Positions 16,271-24,609 are shown, counted from the stretch's first letter. The stretch is DNA of 64,000 nucleotides from Flavisolibacter longurius (GCA_013327885.1 JABUMY010000001.1:310001-374000); one strand, 5' to 3'. Made by a program: numbers and translations. The notes: generated from the letters alone by a model not told the origin.

Positions 16271-17290
16271 ATGAAAGTTGCAGTTGTTGGCGCCACCGGT
16301 CTTGTTGGTACCAAAATGTTACAGGTTCTTGCCGAGCGGAATTTTCCCGTAAGTGAATTGATTCCCGTTGCCTCTGAACGTTCTGTTGGCAAGGAGGTCG
16401 AATTCAAAGGAAAAAAATACACCATCGTAGGCATGCAGGACGCTATTGCACTGAAACCTGCCGTAGCCATTTTTTCGGCCGGCGGCAGCACGTCGCTGGA
16501 GTGGGCACCCAAGTTTGCTGAAGCCGGTATTACAGTCATCGACAACTCTTCCGCCTGGCGTATGGACCCCTCCAAGCCACTGGTTGTTCCGGAAGTGAAT
16601 GCCGACGTTCTTACCGCATCCGACAAGATCATTGCCAACCCCAACTGCTCTACCATTCAAATGGTAGTGGCACTGCAACCCCTGCACAAAAAGTACGGTA
16701 TCAAGCGTGTTGTGGTATCTACCTACCAAAGCGTTACCGGCACCGGTAAAAAAGCCGTCGATCAACTGTTTAATGAGCGGGATAAAAAAGAAGGCGAAAT
16801 GGCCTATAAATATCCCATTGACCTGAACGTGATCCCGCAGATCGATGTGTTCCTTGACAATGGCTATACCAAGGAAGAAATGAAGATGGTGAACGAAACC
16901 AAAAAGATCATGGGTGATGAAAACATCCGGGTAACAGCCACCACGGTTCGCATCCCGGTGATTGGCGGTCACAGCGAAAGCGTAAACATCGAATTTGAAA
17001 ATGACTTTGATCTTGCTGAAGTAAAGCAGATCCTTAGCGAAGCTCCCGGGGTGATTGTCCAGGACGATCCCTCGCAGCAGCAATATCCAATGCCGCTTTG
17101 GGCACACGAAAAAGACGAAGTGTTTGTGGGCCGCATCCGCCGCGATGAAACCCAACCCAATTCGCTGAACATGTGGATCGTAAGCGATAACCTCCGCAAA
17201 GGCGCTGCTACCAACGCCGTTCAGATAGCCGAATACCTGCTGCAAAAAGGCATTCTGGAAAACGCTTCGCAATTGTCAGCAGCATTGTAA
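16271..17290 (+). CDS. asd: Aspartate-semialdehyde dehydrogenase
   Basis: 339 residues. It reduces aspartyl phosphate to aspartate semialdehyde with NADPH, at the branch to lysine/diaminopimelate, threonine and methionine. VAVVGATGLVGTKMLQVL is the NADP-binding GxTGxVG motif; IIANPNCSTIQMV contains the catalytic Cys; the later HSESVNIEFEN holds the catalytic His region. The start at 16271 is set by MKVAVVG; the in-frame extension to 16196 would run through the leader hairpin. The gene is alone, with an attenuator-like leader and its own terminator. Confidence 0.96.
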   Translation: MKVAVVGATGLVGTKMLQVLAERNFPVSELIPVASERSVGKEVEFKGKKYTIVGMQDAIALKPAVAIFSAGGSTSLEWAPKFAEAGITVIDNSSAWRMDPSKPLVVPEVNADVLTASDKIIANPNCSTIQMVVALQPLHKKYGIKRVVVSTYQSVTGTGKKAVDQLFNERDKKEGEMAYKYPIDLNVIPQIDVFLDNGYTKEEMKMVNETKKIMGDENIRVTATTVRIPVIGGHSESVNIEFENDFDLAEVKQILSEAPGVIVQDDPSQQQYPMPLWAHEKDEVFVGRIRRDETQPNSLNMWIVSDNLRKGAATNAVQIAEYLLQKGILENASQLSAAL

Positions 17291-17302
17291 TGTTGGCGAT
17301 AA

Positions 17303-17351
17303 ACGTGAGACGTTAAACGGCAAACGTCAAACGAAAGAAGTGAGACGAGAG
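17303..17351 (+). repeat. 7-nt word array after asd
   Basis: Seven consecutive units: ACGTGAG, ACGTTAA, ACGGCAA, ACGTCAA, ACGAAAG, AAGTGAG, ACGAGAG, beginning 12 nt after the asd stop. The words are the reverse complement of those at 38571 and in the paaE linker. Confidence 0.8.
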
Positions 17352-17446
17352 TGGGAACACGAGCAGTATTGTTTGATTCCGTTACGGGTTAAATGGTCAG
17401 AAGCCAAGATTCTTATCCGTTATTATAGTGGGTTAGTCAATAAAAG

Positions 17447-17480
17447 GAGGTTGTCTTAAAAAGAGGCAGCCTCTTTTATT
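17447..17480 (+). terminator. Terminator downstream of asd
   Basis: An 11-bp stem with three G-U pairs (GAGGTTGTCTT/GAGGCAGCCTC), 5-nt A loop, followed by TTTTATT. A related GAGGCGGCCTCTTTTATT is found inverted at the other side of the RAYT element near 18300. Confidence 0.75.
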
Positions 17481-17555
17481 ACTGGGTAGATGTTGGCTGC
17501 TGTTTTTACAAATAGAACATTCAAGTCCTTTCAAAACCATTTGATACAAATGGCT

Positions 17556-18294
17556 GTTTTCAAGCCCGGAGGGCTTTCCCCTGAATAGCCACCGGTGCAA
17601 CCGGTGGAAGACGATGGCGAGAGGGGCACAGACCCCGGAGGGGTCTCCCGTTTACTACGCTAATCATCTCCAAGTGCCCATTCTGCATAAGATCTCGTTA
17701 CAACAAATACTTTTCTTCGAAGGGAATTTCATTTTCTGTCAACAGCCGTTTGTATTCGTCATAAAAGCTTTCGGTTTTGTGGTGCTCCTTTTGTTGTTTG
17801 ATGTAATCAATAACAGCATCTCTTTCGTTTACCGAACAGGTAAAGGCGCCATAGCCTTCCTGCCAATGGGTAAACAGCGGAAACAGCTTATTCTGCCCCA
17901 TCCAAATGCTGCTGGCTACTTTTATTTCTTTTACATAGTCAGCCAGGGAAATAGAGGGGTGCAGGTCTGAGAAAATATGAAGATGATCTTCTGTGCCGCT
18001 AATGCGGTAAAGGTGGCAGCGGCGGTTGTTTATGACACCCCAGATAAAACGATAAAGAGCTTCCTGGTGGTTTTGAGTTAGGGACGATTCACGGTTTTTT
18101 GTACTGAAGACAAGGTGGTAGAAGATTTGCCGGTAGGTGGTCATGCAGCTAGATTTGGTTCCAAGAAGATAACCAATTTTTTCATGTGATTGAGGATAAA
18201 AGGGTGACCCCTCCGGGGTCAATGAATTCAATCGAACCTCTACCACCGGTTGTACCGGTGGCTATTCAAGGGAAAGCCCTCCGGGCTTGAAATA
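17556..18294 (-). mobile_element. RAYT transposase with inverted REP-like ends
   Basis: The transposase gene is enclosed by ~90-bp inverted arms (17556-17647 and 18203-18294). Each arm contains three small hairpins in mirrored order: AAGCCCGGAGGGCTT, CCACCGGT(t/g)nnACCGGTGG and GACCCCGGAGGGGTC. The arms match at most positions outside their middle. This is the layout of a REP-associated tyrosine transposase locus; target duplications were not identified. Confidence 0.7.
17698..18144 (-). CDS. IS200-like / REP-associated tyrosine transposase
   Basis: 148 residues of the Y1 transposase fold (HUH single-strand nuclease). The metal-binding His pair lies in GTEDHLHIFSDLHPS (about residue 62) and the catalytic Tyr is in VIDYIKQQKEHHK (about 117). 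WQEGYGAFTCS is a further family motif. The ATG at 18144 is preferred: the longer upstream frame runs into the palindromic arm. It belongs to the Q-x-E-HH subfamily, as does the broken copy at 44.6 kb. Such proteins cut REP hairpins on single-stranded DNA. Confidence 0.88.
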   Translation of the reverse strand: MTTYRQIFYHLVFSTKNRESSLTQNHQEALYRFIWGVINNRRCHLYRISGTEDHLHIFSDLHPSISLADYVKEIKVASSIWMGQNKLFPLFTHWQEGYGAFTCSVNERDAVIDYIKQQKEHHKTESFYDEYKRLLTENEIPFEEKYLL

Positions 18295-18300
18295 AAAGAG

Positions 18301-18325
18301 GCCGCCTCAAAATATTTGAGACGGC
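18301..18325 (-). terminator. Terminator of the T9SS-substrate gene
   Basis: Stem GCCGnCTCAAA/TTTGAGnCGGC with one mismatch and a 3-nt loop; on the minus strand it is followed by CTCTTTTATTT. It sits 25 nt beyond the stop at 18350. Confidence 0.75.
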
Positions 18326-18349
18326 TTCTTCTTTGTCTGTTTTTAAAAA

Positions 18350-19435
18350 TTATTCTTTTACAAAGCGTACCGTTTGCTTGCCAAACGAAAGAAAATAAAT
18401 GCCTGGTGCCAGTGAACTGATGTCAGCCATTTCGTTAAGCGTTCGGCCGTTGGATTGGGCGGTAAATGTTTTGATGGTTCGTCCGGACACATCCTGCAAC
18501 GAAACCACTACCGGGCCGGCAGCCGTTGTCAGGCTGATGTTCAGTCGGTCCCTTGCCGGGTTGGGATAAACCGAAAGGCTGCTGTTGCCTCCTGCCATGC
18601 GTACATGGCTCACCGGGCTGTAAGTAAAGCTGCCGTTGTTATCCACCATTTTCAGGCGGTACGATGTGTTGGCAACCAGGTTGCTGTTGTCGGTATGCTG
18701 ATAGGTTTTGCCGCCGTTTCCCGCAGCCTTTACATTTCCTACTACCTGGTAGCGACTGCCATCGGTGCTTTTTTCAATCTCAAAATGCGACACCTGGTCT
18801 TCCTCCGCAGTTTTCCACTGCAGGGCAACGCTTTTGTTGGCTGCTTGTGCCGTAAACGAAAGCAGCTTGAGCGGCAGCGTACTGGAGGTAAACAAGGTAG
18901 TTGCCGGACCACTGGGCGCAGCTACGTTATCCCCCTTTATTTTAAAGGTGTAGGTTTTGGGAATGACCAGTCCTGCACCGGGCTTGATGACCCATTCGTA
19001 TTCCGTTCGCGAACTGGCCGGTAGTTGAATGTTCACCGCATCTGAGCCTGAAACCACTTTTCCGGGGACAAAGGACAAGGCGCCACTGAACTGCGCTGTG
19101 GTAGCTTGGCCATTGGAAAGGTTTGCTGAAGTCACCAGCACAAAAGCACCGTCGGCAGAAGAAGTCACTTGCTTTTCGGTGGTGCCATCGTTATACCAAA
19201 GCGCTATGTTAGAATTGTTAGGCGCACTAACGGAATAATCATTGTAAAGGTCAAACCGGATGCGCAACACATCCGTCGGCTTTATGTTGGAGATTGGTGT
19301 ATTCTGTGCCGCTTTCCAGGTGGCGGTTGTTTCGTTGCCATCGTCGTTGCGCCAGCGATAATTTCCCTGAACAATATTGGCTTGAACCTGCTGGACAAAA
19401 GCCAGCAAAAAGAGGAGGGGTAGAACTTTTCTCAC
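18350..19435 (-). CDS. Secreted protein with type IX secretion sorting tail
   Basis: 361 residues. Signal peptide KVLPLLFLLAFVQQVQA; an N-terminal ~180-residue domain with beta pattern (WRNDDGNETTATWKA is reminiscent of surface-adhesin repeats); a fibronectin-like middle starting at LPLKLLSFTAQAANKSVALQWKTAEEDQVSHFEIEKS; and a type A sorting domain from SLSVYPNPARDRLNIS to APGIYFLSFGKQTVRFVKE. The PNPA-x-D-x-L and PGIYF motifs are diagnostic. Function outside the cell is unknown. It is monocistronic. Confidence 0.9.
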   Translation of the reverse strand: MRKVLPLLFLLAFVQQVQANIVQGNYRWRNDDGNETTATWKAAQNTPISNIKPTDVLRIRFDLYNDYSVSAPNNSNIALWYNDGTTEKQVTSSADGAFVLVTSANLSNGQATTAQFSGALSFVPGKVVSGSDAVNIQLPASSRTEYEWVIKPGAGLVIPKTYTFKIKGDNVAAPSGPATTLFTSSTLPLKLLSFTAQAANKSVALQWKTAEEDQVSHFEIEKSTDGSRYQVVGNVKAAGNGGKTYQHTDNSNLVANTSYRLKMVDNNGSFTYSPVSHVRMAGGNSSLSVYPNPARDRLNISLTTAAGPVVVSLQDVSGRTIKTFTAQSNGRTLNEMADISSLAPGIYFLSFGKQTVRFVKE

Positions 19436-19492
19436 GTTAGAACGGTTTAAAATGAATATTGGATTACGGCGGCAAAATAAAGGGTTTAAAAT

Positions 19493-21001
19493 CTATTTTG
19501 CAATAGCCTTTTTTGCAATATGTAAAGAAATTGTATAAGAAAGAATGACAATGCTCATGTACAGTACAGGAAAAAGAAAAGGGAGCCGCACCCAGTGGGT
19601 GATGCTGCTGTTCAGGCTAACCTGTACCGGGGTGACAATGGGTTCATCGCTTTTCACAGCCTCACCCGTTTTGCCGGAGGCGTAAATAATTCCGCTGTAG
19701 CCCTTGTTGCTGTTTACCAATATGTCCCTCCTTGTTTCTACAGCCCGCAGGCGTGCCTGCAGCCAATGGGCTTCTGCCAGGTAAGAGCCACTGATCCAGC
19801 CATCATTGCTGCTGTTGACAAGAAACTGCGCACCGTTTTGTACTGCCTTGCGGCCCAGCGATGCAATGATCGATTCGTTGCAGATCATCACGCCGGCCTT
19901 GCCCACAGCCGTTGCTATCACCGAAGAGTTTGTACCTTCTTTTACGTTAAAGCCACCGCTGGATAAGAACGGCAACAAAACACCAAGCGCCGGTTTCTCA
20001 ACAAAAAAAAGTGGTTGCTGCTTATGGTAAACGGCAGCTTGTTTTCCGGTGGGGTCAAAGTAATAAGTTGAGTTGTAAACACGATCTGCATCGGCTGCTG
20101 TGTTCATGCCAAGAAGATGGGCCGCGCCGGGTGCCGTCTTCAGCAGCTCTTTGGTGAGGTCGTCGCCGGGGTCATAGGTCCAGGGCAGCACACTTTCGCT
20201 CCAAACGATCAATTGCGGCTGGTGCGTAGCGGCCGTTTGGCCAAGGCCGATCAACTGTTTTGCCAATGCGTTGCCATTGGCTTCATTCCACTTTTCTTCC
20301 GGCGCTAAGTTTTGCGTGGGAATGACAGCTTTGAAGCTGCCTTCGGGCTTGCCAGCCTTTTCAAAGGAGAACAGCAGCAGCCAGCCACCCAAGGCGATTG
20401 CTGCTGCTGCCACAACGGGTTTCCAAGCAAGCCTGTACGCTTTTTGCGCCAGTGCCTGGGCGATGAAAACGTTGAGCAAAACGGCGAGAAAACTGATCAG
20501 TCCTGCACCGCCAACCGATGCATATTGAAGGGCAAAAATATTGTTGCTCAGGCCATGGCCAACCCGAAAGCTAAACCAGGGGAGATTGGGAATAAAGAGG
20601 AAAAAGACCTCTTCGGCCAGGGCCCAGCCGGCACTCAGAAAGAGCGCAGCCAACAGGGGCTGCTTTACTACCTTTTGCGATGAGCGAGCCCAAAGCCAGG
20701 TGGCGCCACCCCAGTAAGCCGAAAAAAACAAGGTGGAGAAAAGAAAAGCGCCAATACCGTAAAGCAGTCCGTTACCGGTAAACCGACCGGCACCGCCAAT
20801 CATCCACGAAAAAAGAAAAAGGGCATTGGTAACCGCGAAAAGAACAGCCTGTAAAAACGAAAGCTTGCCGCTCCGAAAAAGCACCAGCAGCAGGGGCACC
20901 AGGCAAACAAGGCTCAATACCGGGCTTCCGAAAATAAGATTGCCACTGGTAAGGATACCGGAAAGAAAAAGATAAGCAGCTGCGTGGCGTGGCGTTTTCA
21001 T
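19493..21001 (-). CDS. lnt: Apolipoprotein N-acyltransferase-like protein
   Basis: 502 residues. About seven hydrophobic helices (residues 5-210) precede a nitrilase-type CN-hydrolase domain, the architecture of Lnt, which puts the third acyl chain on lipoproteins at the inner membrane's outer face. The nitrilase triad is visible as Glu in LIVWSESVLPW, Lys in FVEKPALGVLLPF and Cys in GVMICNESI, followed by VNSSNDGW. The start ATG at 21001 is chosen over a GTG at 21016. It is followed by no partner; a DUF2461 gene lies 38 nt upstream in the same direction. Confidence 0.88.
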   Translation of the reverse strand: MKTPRHAAAYLFLSGILTSGNLIFGSPVLSLVCLVPLLLVLFRSGKLSFLQAVLFAVTNALFLFSWMIGGAGRFTGNGLLYGIGAFLFSTLFFSAYWGGATWLWARSSQKVVKQPLLAALFLSAGWALAEEVFFLFIPNLPWFSFRVGHGLSNNIFALQYASVGGAGLISFLAVLLNVFIAQALAQKAYRLAWKPVVAAAAIALGGWLLLFSFEKAGKPEGSFKAVIPTQNLAPEEKWNEANGNALAKQLIGLGQTAATHQPQLIVWSESVLPWTYDPGDDLTKELLKTAPGAAHLLGMNTAADADRVYNSTYYFDPTGKQAAVYHKQQPLFFVEKPALGVLLPFLSSGGFNVKEGTNSSVIATAVGKAGVMICNESIIASLGRKAVQNGAQFLVNSSNDGWISGSYLAEAHWLQARLRAVETRRDILVNSNKGYSGIIYASGKTGEAVKSDEPIVTPVQVSLNSSITHWVRLPFLFPVLYMSIVILSYTISLHIAKKAIAK

Positions 21002-21039
21002 TGATCTGGAAGCCACAAAAGTGCAGGAAACCGTCTTGC

Positions 21040-21717
21040 TTATTCTCCTGTTTCGCCGATCGTGCGATTAATAAAGGTTAACAGCGGTTGAATGGCTTCA
21101 AAAGCGGCCAGCGTTTTCTTGTGCAGGCTGCCCTTGGTAAGCTCTTCATCCGAAATCCGCACTTCGGCAATAAAGCTTTTCAGCCGCAGGTAGGGTGCTG
21201 CCGGGTGGTCTTTTTCGTAACCCTTGGGCATGGTGGCCAGGCTAACCTCGCTGCTTTTGTACAGGTCACCAAAGATTTTTTGAAAAGCCTTGTCTTCAAT
21301 AATCCCGCTGAACTCATCGCCGTTGTAATCGATCTCCTGCCGCACGGCTTTTAAGGCCGGGGCTTCGGGCATCCACAAGCCGCCGCCGGCAAAGCTTTGG
21401 CCCGGCTCAAGATGAAAATAATAACCGGCAAAACCCAATTTGCGGCCACCGCGTTTGATGCTGGCGCCAAAGTTGGCTTTGTACGGCGTTTTATCTTTTG
21501 AAAACCGGATGTCGCGGTTGATGCGGAAAAGACAGTCTCTTGCCATCAGGCCGCTTATGGTGGTATCGCTTTTCTGCAGGGCATCGATCACCAGTTGAAT
21601 AAAGTTGGAGAAATCGATGCGGGCCGCTTCGTATTGTGCCCGGTTGGCATCAAACCAGGGTTTGTTGTTATTCTTTTTGAGCTCCGTAAGAAAGCGGAGT
21701 GTTTGTGGTTCTAACAT
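21040..21717 (-). CDS. DUF2461 (TIGR02453) family protein
   Basis: 225 residues of a conserved family of unknown function. ETLxFLxELKKNNNKPWFDANRAQYE-like N terminus, DCLFRINRDIRFSKDKTPYKANFGASI (about 60-90) and GYYFHLEPGQSFAGGGLWMPEAPAL are its usual signature, and the length is normal. No signal peptide or membrane helix is seen, so it should be cytoplasmic. It precedes lnt by 38 nt and may be co-transcribed, without an obvious functional link. Confidence 0.9.
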   Translation of the reverse strand: MLEPQTLRFLTELKKNNNKPWFDANRAQYEAARIDFSNFIQLVIDALQKSDTTISGLMARDCLFRINRDIRFSKDKTPYKANFGASIKRGGRKLGFAGYYFHLEPGQSFAGGGLWMPEAPALKAVRQEIDYNGDEFSGIIEDKAFQKIFGDLYKSSEVSLATMPKGYEKDHPAAPYLRLKSFIAEVRISDEELTKGSLHKKTLAAFEAIQPLLTFINRTIGETGE

Positions 21718-21858
21718 GATTGAGCGAATTTACCGCAGGGCAAAGAAATGCGGTTGTTGGTGCAAACAAATTGTACAGGTCTTGCCGGCCTTTTCGTCGA
21801 AAGAGACAGCACAACGCTTTTTCCTTTTGTACCTTCACCCTGCGTCAAGCAATATTTT

Positions 21859-22311
21859 ATGAAACCTGGCAAATCTCTCTTGCTTCTACTCCCCCTCTTC
21901 CTGCTCTGCAGCCAGGCGGTTGCGCAGCGGGAACAAGCCTTTGCCGGGCAGCATCTCTCTAAAAAAGACCTGGGTGAATTCCTGCTGTACAAAAGCAAGC
22001 GGGAAAAAACAAAAGCCATTGTAACCGTTGTAGCCGGACCGGTGCTGACAGGCATCGGCATTTACCTGTACAAAAAGCCAAACGAGCCCTTGCCCGTTGG
22101 TCCCGGCATGGACGAAAAGCGGTCGCCAACCCGCGTCATTGGCATCCTGATGGCAAGCCTGGGCATTACAACAACCGTGTGCAGCATCCCGTTGTTTGTT
22201 TCGGCCGCATCGCTAAAGCGGGAGGCCCGCCTTGTGTTAACGGAGCCGCCAACTGCTTTTGGCAACAACGGCATTCCGTTGCCGGGACTGGGCCTGCAGG
22301 TAAATTTTTAA
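21859..22311 (+). CDS. Hypothetical exported/membrane protein
   Basis: 150 residues from the ATG at 21859; an in-frame start 111 nt upstream is disregarded because KSLLLLLPLFLLCSQAVAQ is a clear signal peptide right after the later ATG. Two hydrophobic segments follow (AIVTVVAGPVLTGIGIYLY and VIGILMASLGITTTVCSIPLFVSAASL), separated by a polar loop. I know no function. It stands alone between divergent and convergent neighbours. Confidence 0.7.
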   Translation: MKPGKSLLLLLPLFLLCSQAVAQREQAFAGQHLSKKDLGEFLLYKSKREKTKAIVTVVAGPVLTGIGIYLYKKPNEPLPVGPGMDEKRSPTRVIGILMASLGITTTVCSIPLFVSAASLKREARLVLTEPPTAFGNNGIPLPGLGLQVNF

Positions 22312-22339
22312 GCAATTATTTTTTTCTCTTGGAAGGTAT

Positions 22340-22849
22340 CTATTGCAGGCTGGCTGCCGCTACCGGCATATAGCCGCAACTGCAGCCTGTTTCTTTGGTG
22401 CAAGCCTCTGTTGCAAAATGCGTGTTGTGCATAACCTGCTCGGGGGTGAAGATCTGCCCGTTGATGCTTTCGCAATGCGCACAGCAATTGAGTGCTACTG
22501 CCTGCAGGTGAAACGGGTAAGGGAGTTCGGCCTGCCATTGCAGGATCCTGTTCTTGATGATCAGTTGTACCAGGGCGTTGTCCTTTTGTCCCTCCACATT
22601 TACGCGAAACTCCAGCATGAGCAGGTAGATCTCGTGCAGGTTGCGATGGAGATCGGAAGGGTTGGCCACCTGTTTTTTGGTTTCACCAATCAGCACATGA
22701 AACAGGTACCAGAGGTAATCCGTTACAGCCGACTGGCCGCTTTGATTTTTCCATTCCTGGTAATGACTGGTGAGGGTTGTTTTGTCAATTCCAAATTTTT
22801 GGAAGAAAACACCGTACTCTTTTACCAACCAGTCAAGGTCTTTTACCAT
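22340..22849 (-). CDS. Hypothetical Cys-rich C-terminal protein
   Basis: 169 residues. The first ~115 are helical and charged (LVKEYGVFFQKFGID, HRNLHEIYLLMLEFR). The last ~45 carry CCAHCESINGQIF and CTKETGCSCGY, giving seven Cys and nearby His in an arrangement that suggests a zinc or iron-sulfur site. No signal peptide. The opposite strand has an open frame of similar length, but this strand has the more natural composition and a sensible motif. No family is recognised. Confidence 0.65.
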   Translation of the reverse strand: MVKDLDWLVKEYGVFFQKFGIDKTTLTSHYQEWKNQSGQSAVTDYLWYLFHVLIGETKKQVANPSDLHRNLHEIYLLMLEFRVNVEGQKDNALVQLIIKNRILQWQAELPYPFHLQAVALNCCAHCESINGQIFTPEQVMHNTHFATEACTKETGCSCGYMPVAAASLQ

Positions 22850-22926
22850 AGTGCAAAATTCGGGAGGAAAGGCTGTTGTGCAAACTGAAAAAAGAAACAG
22901 CGCAGGCCATTTTTACGTAGGTTTTT

Positions 22927-23139
22927 TTACAGCACTGCAACGGGGCCTGCCAGTTCAATTGTATACTGCTCTTGTACCCGGGCTTTGAAAAGGCGTTTGG
23001 CGGCAAAAACTTCTTCATCAGAAAACTTGCCTGTCAGTGATTTGGCAACAGTATCAATGCGTAGTTCTGTTACCTGCGACTGTTGCTTAAATGCAATCAA
23101 AACCTTTAGGGTAGGAAAGCGTAATTCTATGTCTTGCAT
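22927..23139 (-). CDS. Small hypothetical protein (70 aa)
   Basis: From the ATG at 23139 (preceded by an in-frame GTG). The sequence DIELRFPTLKVLIAFKQQ and KFSDEEVFAAKRLFKARV suggests a small alpha/beta soluble protein. It is 77 nt upstream of the Cys-rich gene in the same direction and may share its transcript. No function is recognised. Confidence 0.5.
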   Translation of the reverse strand: MQDIELRFPTLKVLIAFKQQSQVTELRIDTVAKSLTGKFSDEEVFAAKRLFKARVQEQYTIELAGPVAVL

Positions 23140-23189
23140 CACGTATCTGATTTTTAAAAAGGGTGTAAATGTAGGGGTGGGAAGGTTTT

Positions 23190-23459
23190 GTGGCGTTATT
23201 TTTTTGGTTAAAAGATGCCGTTGCAGGACGAAAAGCCAGGCGATGGCTGTTGATTATAATGCTGTTTGGACCTGCGTTTCGCGTTGTTGCGAACGTGAAG
23301 GTTCCGGATGGTTACACGGGAATAGCCGGCTCCATACAAAAACAAAGCTTTGTTTGGAGACGGAGAAAAACGATCGTTGCCGGGTTGCTTTCTGTGGTTT
23401 CAACGATAGTTTACTCGGCTTCAGCTAAACAAATAAAATTCCTGCGTTTGCTGGCGTAA
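23190..23459 (+). pseudogene. Possible remnant of a membrane protein gene
   Basis: This 89-codon frame opens with GTG and contains one segment (RKARRWLLIIMLFGPAFRVV) that resembles a helix of acyltransferase-3 proteins, followed by unrelated sequence. It has no good start context, but a terminator-like hairpin lies downstream at 23545. I see it as a decayed fragment or chance frame. The rest of 23143-23703 shows no gene; a 10-bp inverted repeat GTTTACTCGG/CCGAGTAAAC spans 23406-23536. Confidence 0.2.
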
Positions 23460-23544
23460 TCTTGCCTTGCAATCAAAACGAGAACAGTACGACTAAGAAT
23501 AAAACTAACGACCAACCTAAACTTTCCGAGTAAACAAAGTAGAG

Positions 23545-23574
23545 GCCTGCAGAAAATGCGGGCTTTTCTTTTTT
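23545..23574 (+). terminator. Weak terminator in the 23.1-23.7 kb gap
   Basis: A 6-bp stem GCCTGC/GCGGGC with one G-U pair and 7-nt loop, followed by TTTTCTTTTTT. It implies some plus-strand transcription across this otherwise empty region. Confidence 0.5.
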
Positions 23575-23703
23575 GTGTACTGCTGTGTGGCTTTTATCCT
23601 GTTGAAAAATGCGGTTGCGGATGATGCAACGGGATGAGCTATTGTAAGAATTAGTTGTGGAAATGCACTTTATTCAATAACATTATACCCAACGAAAACT
23701 AAC

Positions 23704-24009
23704 ATGCGCCACTTTGCGGAACCAGTCATTTGGACGCTAGCTCTCCTGCTGCTTTTCTTTTTAGAACCATCCGCGCAGTCAATTTCTTTTTGTTTGTTCA
23801 AATTCATTGGCTTTGACGCTTGTTTTGGATGTGGGATAGGGCATGCGATCCATTATGTTTTGCACTTTCAATTCAGGCAATCTTTCCAGGAACATGTACT
23901 GGGCGTGCCAGCGACGCTTGGTATTTTATACACGATTCTTAAATCATTTATTTCAGCAAAAAAACCACTCCTACATGGACCAGCAACAAATGCTTATGAT
24001 GCTTCCTGA
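23704..24009 (+). CDS. DUF2752 family membrane protein
   Basis: 101 residues. After a hydrophobic N-terminal helix (VIWTLALLLLFFL), the segment CLFKFIGFDACFGCGIGHAIHYVLHFQF matches the DUF2752 core (C-hydrophobic-G-x-x-C-x-G-C-G-h-x-R/H), with the conserved Cys pair retained. A second helix follows (ATLGILYTILKSF). The function of the family is unknown. The stop lies 35 nt inside the next gene, so the two are translated together; DUF2752 and TM2 genes are often neighbours in this phylum, in my experience of such genomes. Confidence 0.75.
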   Translation: MRHFAEPVIWTLALLLLFFLEPSAQSISFCLFKFIGFDACFGCGIGHAIHYVLHFQFRQSFQEHVLGVPATLGILYTILKSFISAKKPLLHGPATNAYDAS

Positions 24010-24337
24010 TTTGCAACCGGATGAATTGATAATGATACAAAGTCTGACAGCGGGAATGACAGAAAACCAGCAATTTCAATTCTACACGCTTTTTAAAACC
24101 AAGCGTAAGGAAAAAAGGGACCTGCTTATTTTAACCTTGATCGGGTTCTTTGGCGTGGCTGGCATCCAGCGATTTGTGATCAGTGATGTTGGAATGGGTA
24201 TTCTTTATTTGGTAACATTTGGATTTTGCGGTATTGGTACCATCATCGACATTATTAACCTGGATAAGATGGCGTCAAAATTTAATCAAAGGCAAGCTAT
24301 GGAAACTGCTACCATGGTGAAGATGATGACGAGATAA
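23975..24337 (+). CDS. TM2 domain protein
   Basis: 120 residues from the ATG at 23975. A ~50-residue Met/Gln-rich cytoplasmic part precedes the TM2 domain: DLLILTLIGFFGVAGIQRFVISDVGMGILYLVTFGFCGIGTIIDIINL, two helices joined by a short loop with the usual G-x-x-G-x-x-R/H-F-Y-like turn and a D-x-I at the end. The domain's role is not established. It overlaps the DUF2752 gene; the start is supported by this overlap and by lack of conservation upstream. Confidence 0.8.
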   Translation: MDQQQMLMMLPDLQPDELIMIQSLTAGMTENQQFQFYTLFKTKRKEKRDLLILTLIGFFGVAGIQRFVISDVGMGILYLVTFGFCGIGTIIDIINLDKMASKFNQRQAMETATMVKMMTR

Positions 24338-24353
24338 AAGCTTTGCTCTTTTG

Positions 24354-24415
24354 CCTGATGCGTCTCCTGCTGCAGCCACTACACACAATAGGTGAATTTT
24401 GCTGGGACGCATCGG
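24354..24415. repeat. REP-like palindrome, outer left
   Basis: Begins TGATGCGTCTCC and ends GGGACGCATCGG, an imperfect long palindrome with ~40-nt centre. It is a diverged copy of the units at 24483 and 25210. Confidence 0.7.
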
Positions 24416-24482
24416 CCAGCTTTCCAACAGCCTTCCCACTTGCAAAAGCTTGCCAGTCGGTGTATCATACTTTCTCTCTTCC

Positions 24483-24542
24483 CCGATGCGTCTCCCACCA
24501 AAGAATCCTGCGTTTAAAGTTTGTCTCCCGGGGACGCATCGG
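24483..24542. repeat. REP-like palindrome, inner left
   Basis: 60 bp beginning CCGATGCGTCTCCC and ending GGGGACGCATCGG. Its reverse complement matches the unit at 25210-25270 through most of the centre, so the transposase is bracketed by an inverted pair. Confidence 0.8.
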
Positions 24543-24609
24543 CTATCCGGAGCCGCATCAAAATCATCCCATCTTGCAAAACTTTACCGGTTGGTGTAAC
24601 TTAACATGT

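Noticed and set aside
22343-22888. Long plus-strand frame opposite the Cys-cluster gene
   Set aside because: Fully antisense to a frame with better motif content and a normal ATG; no separate upstream signal.
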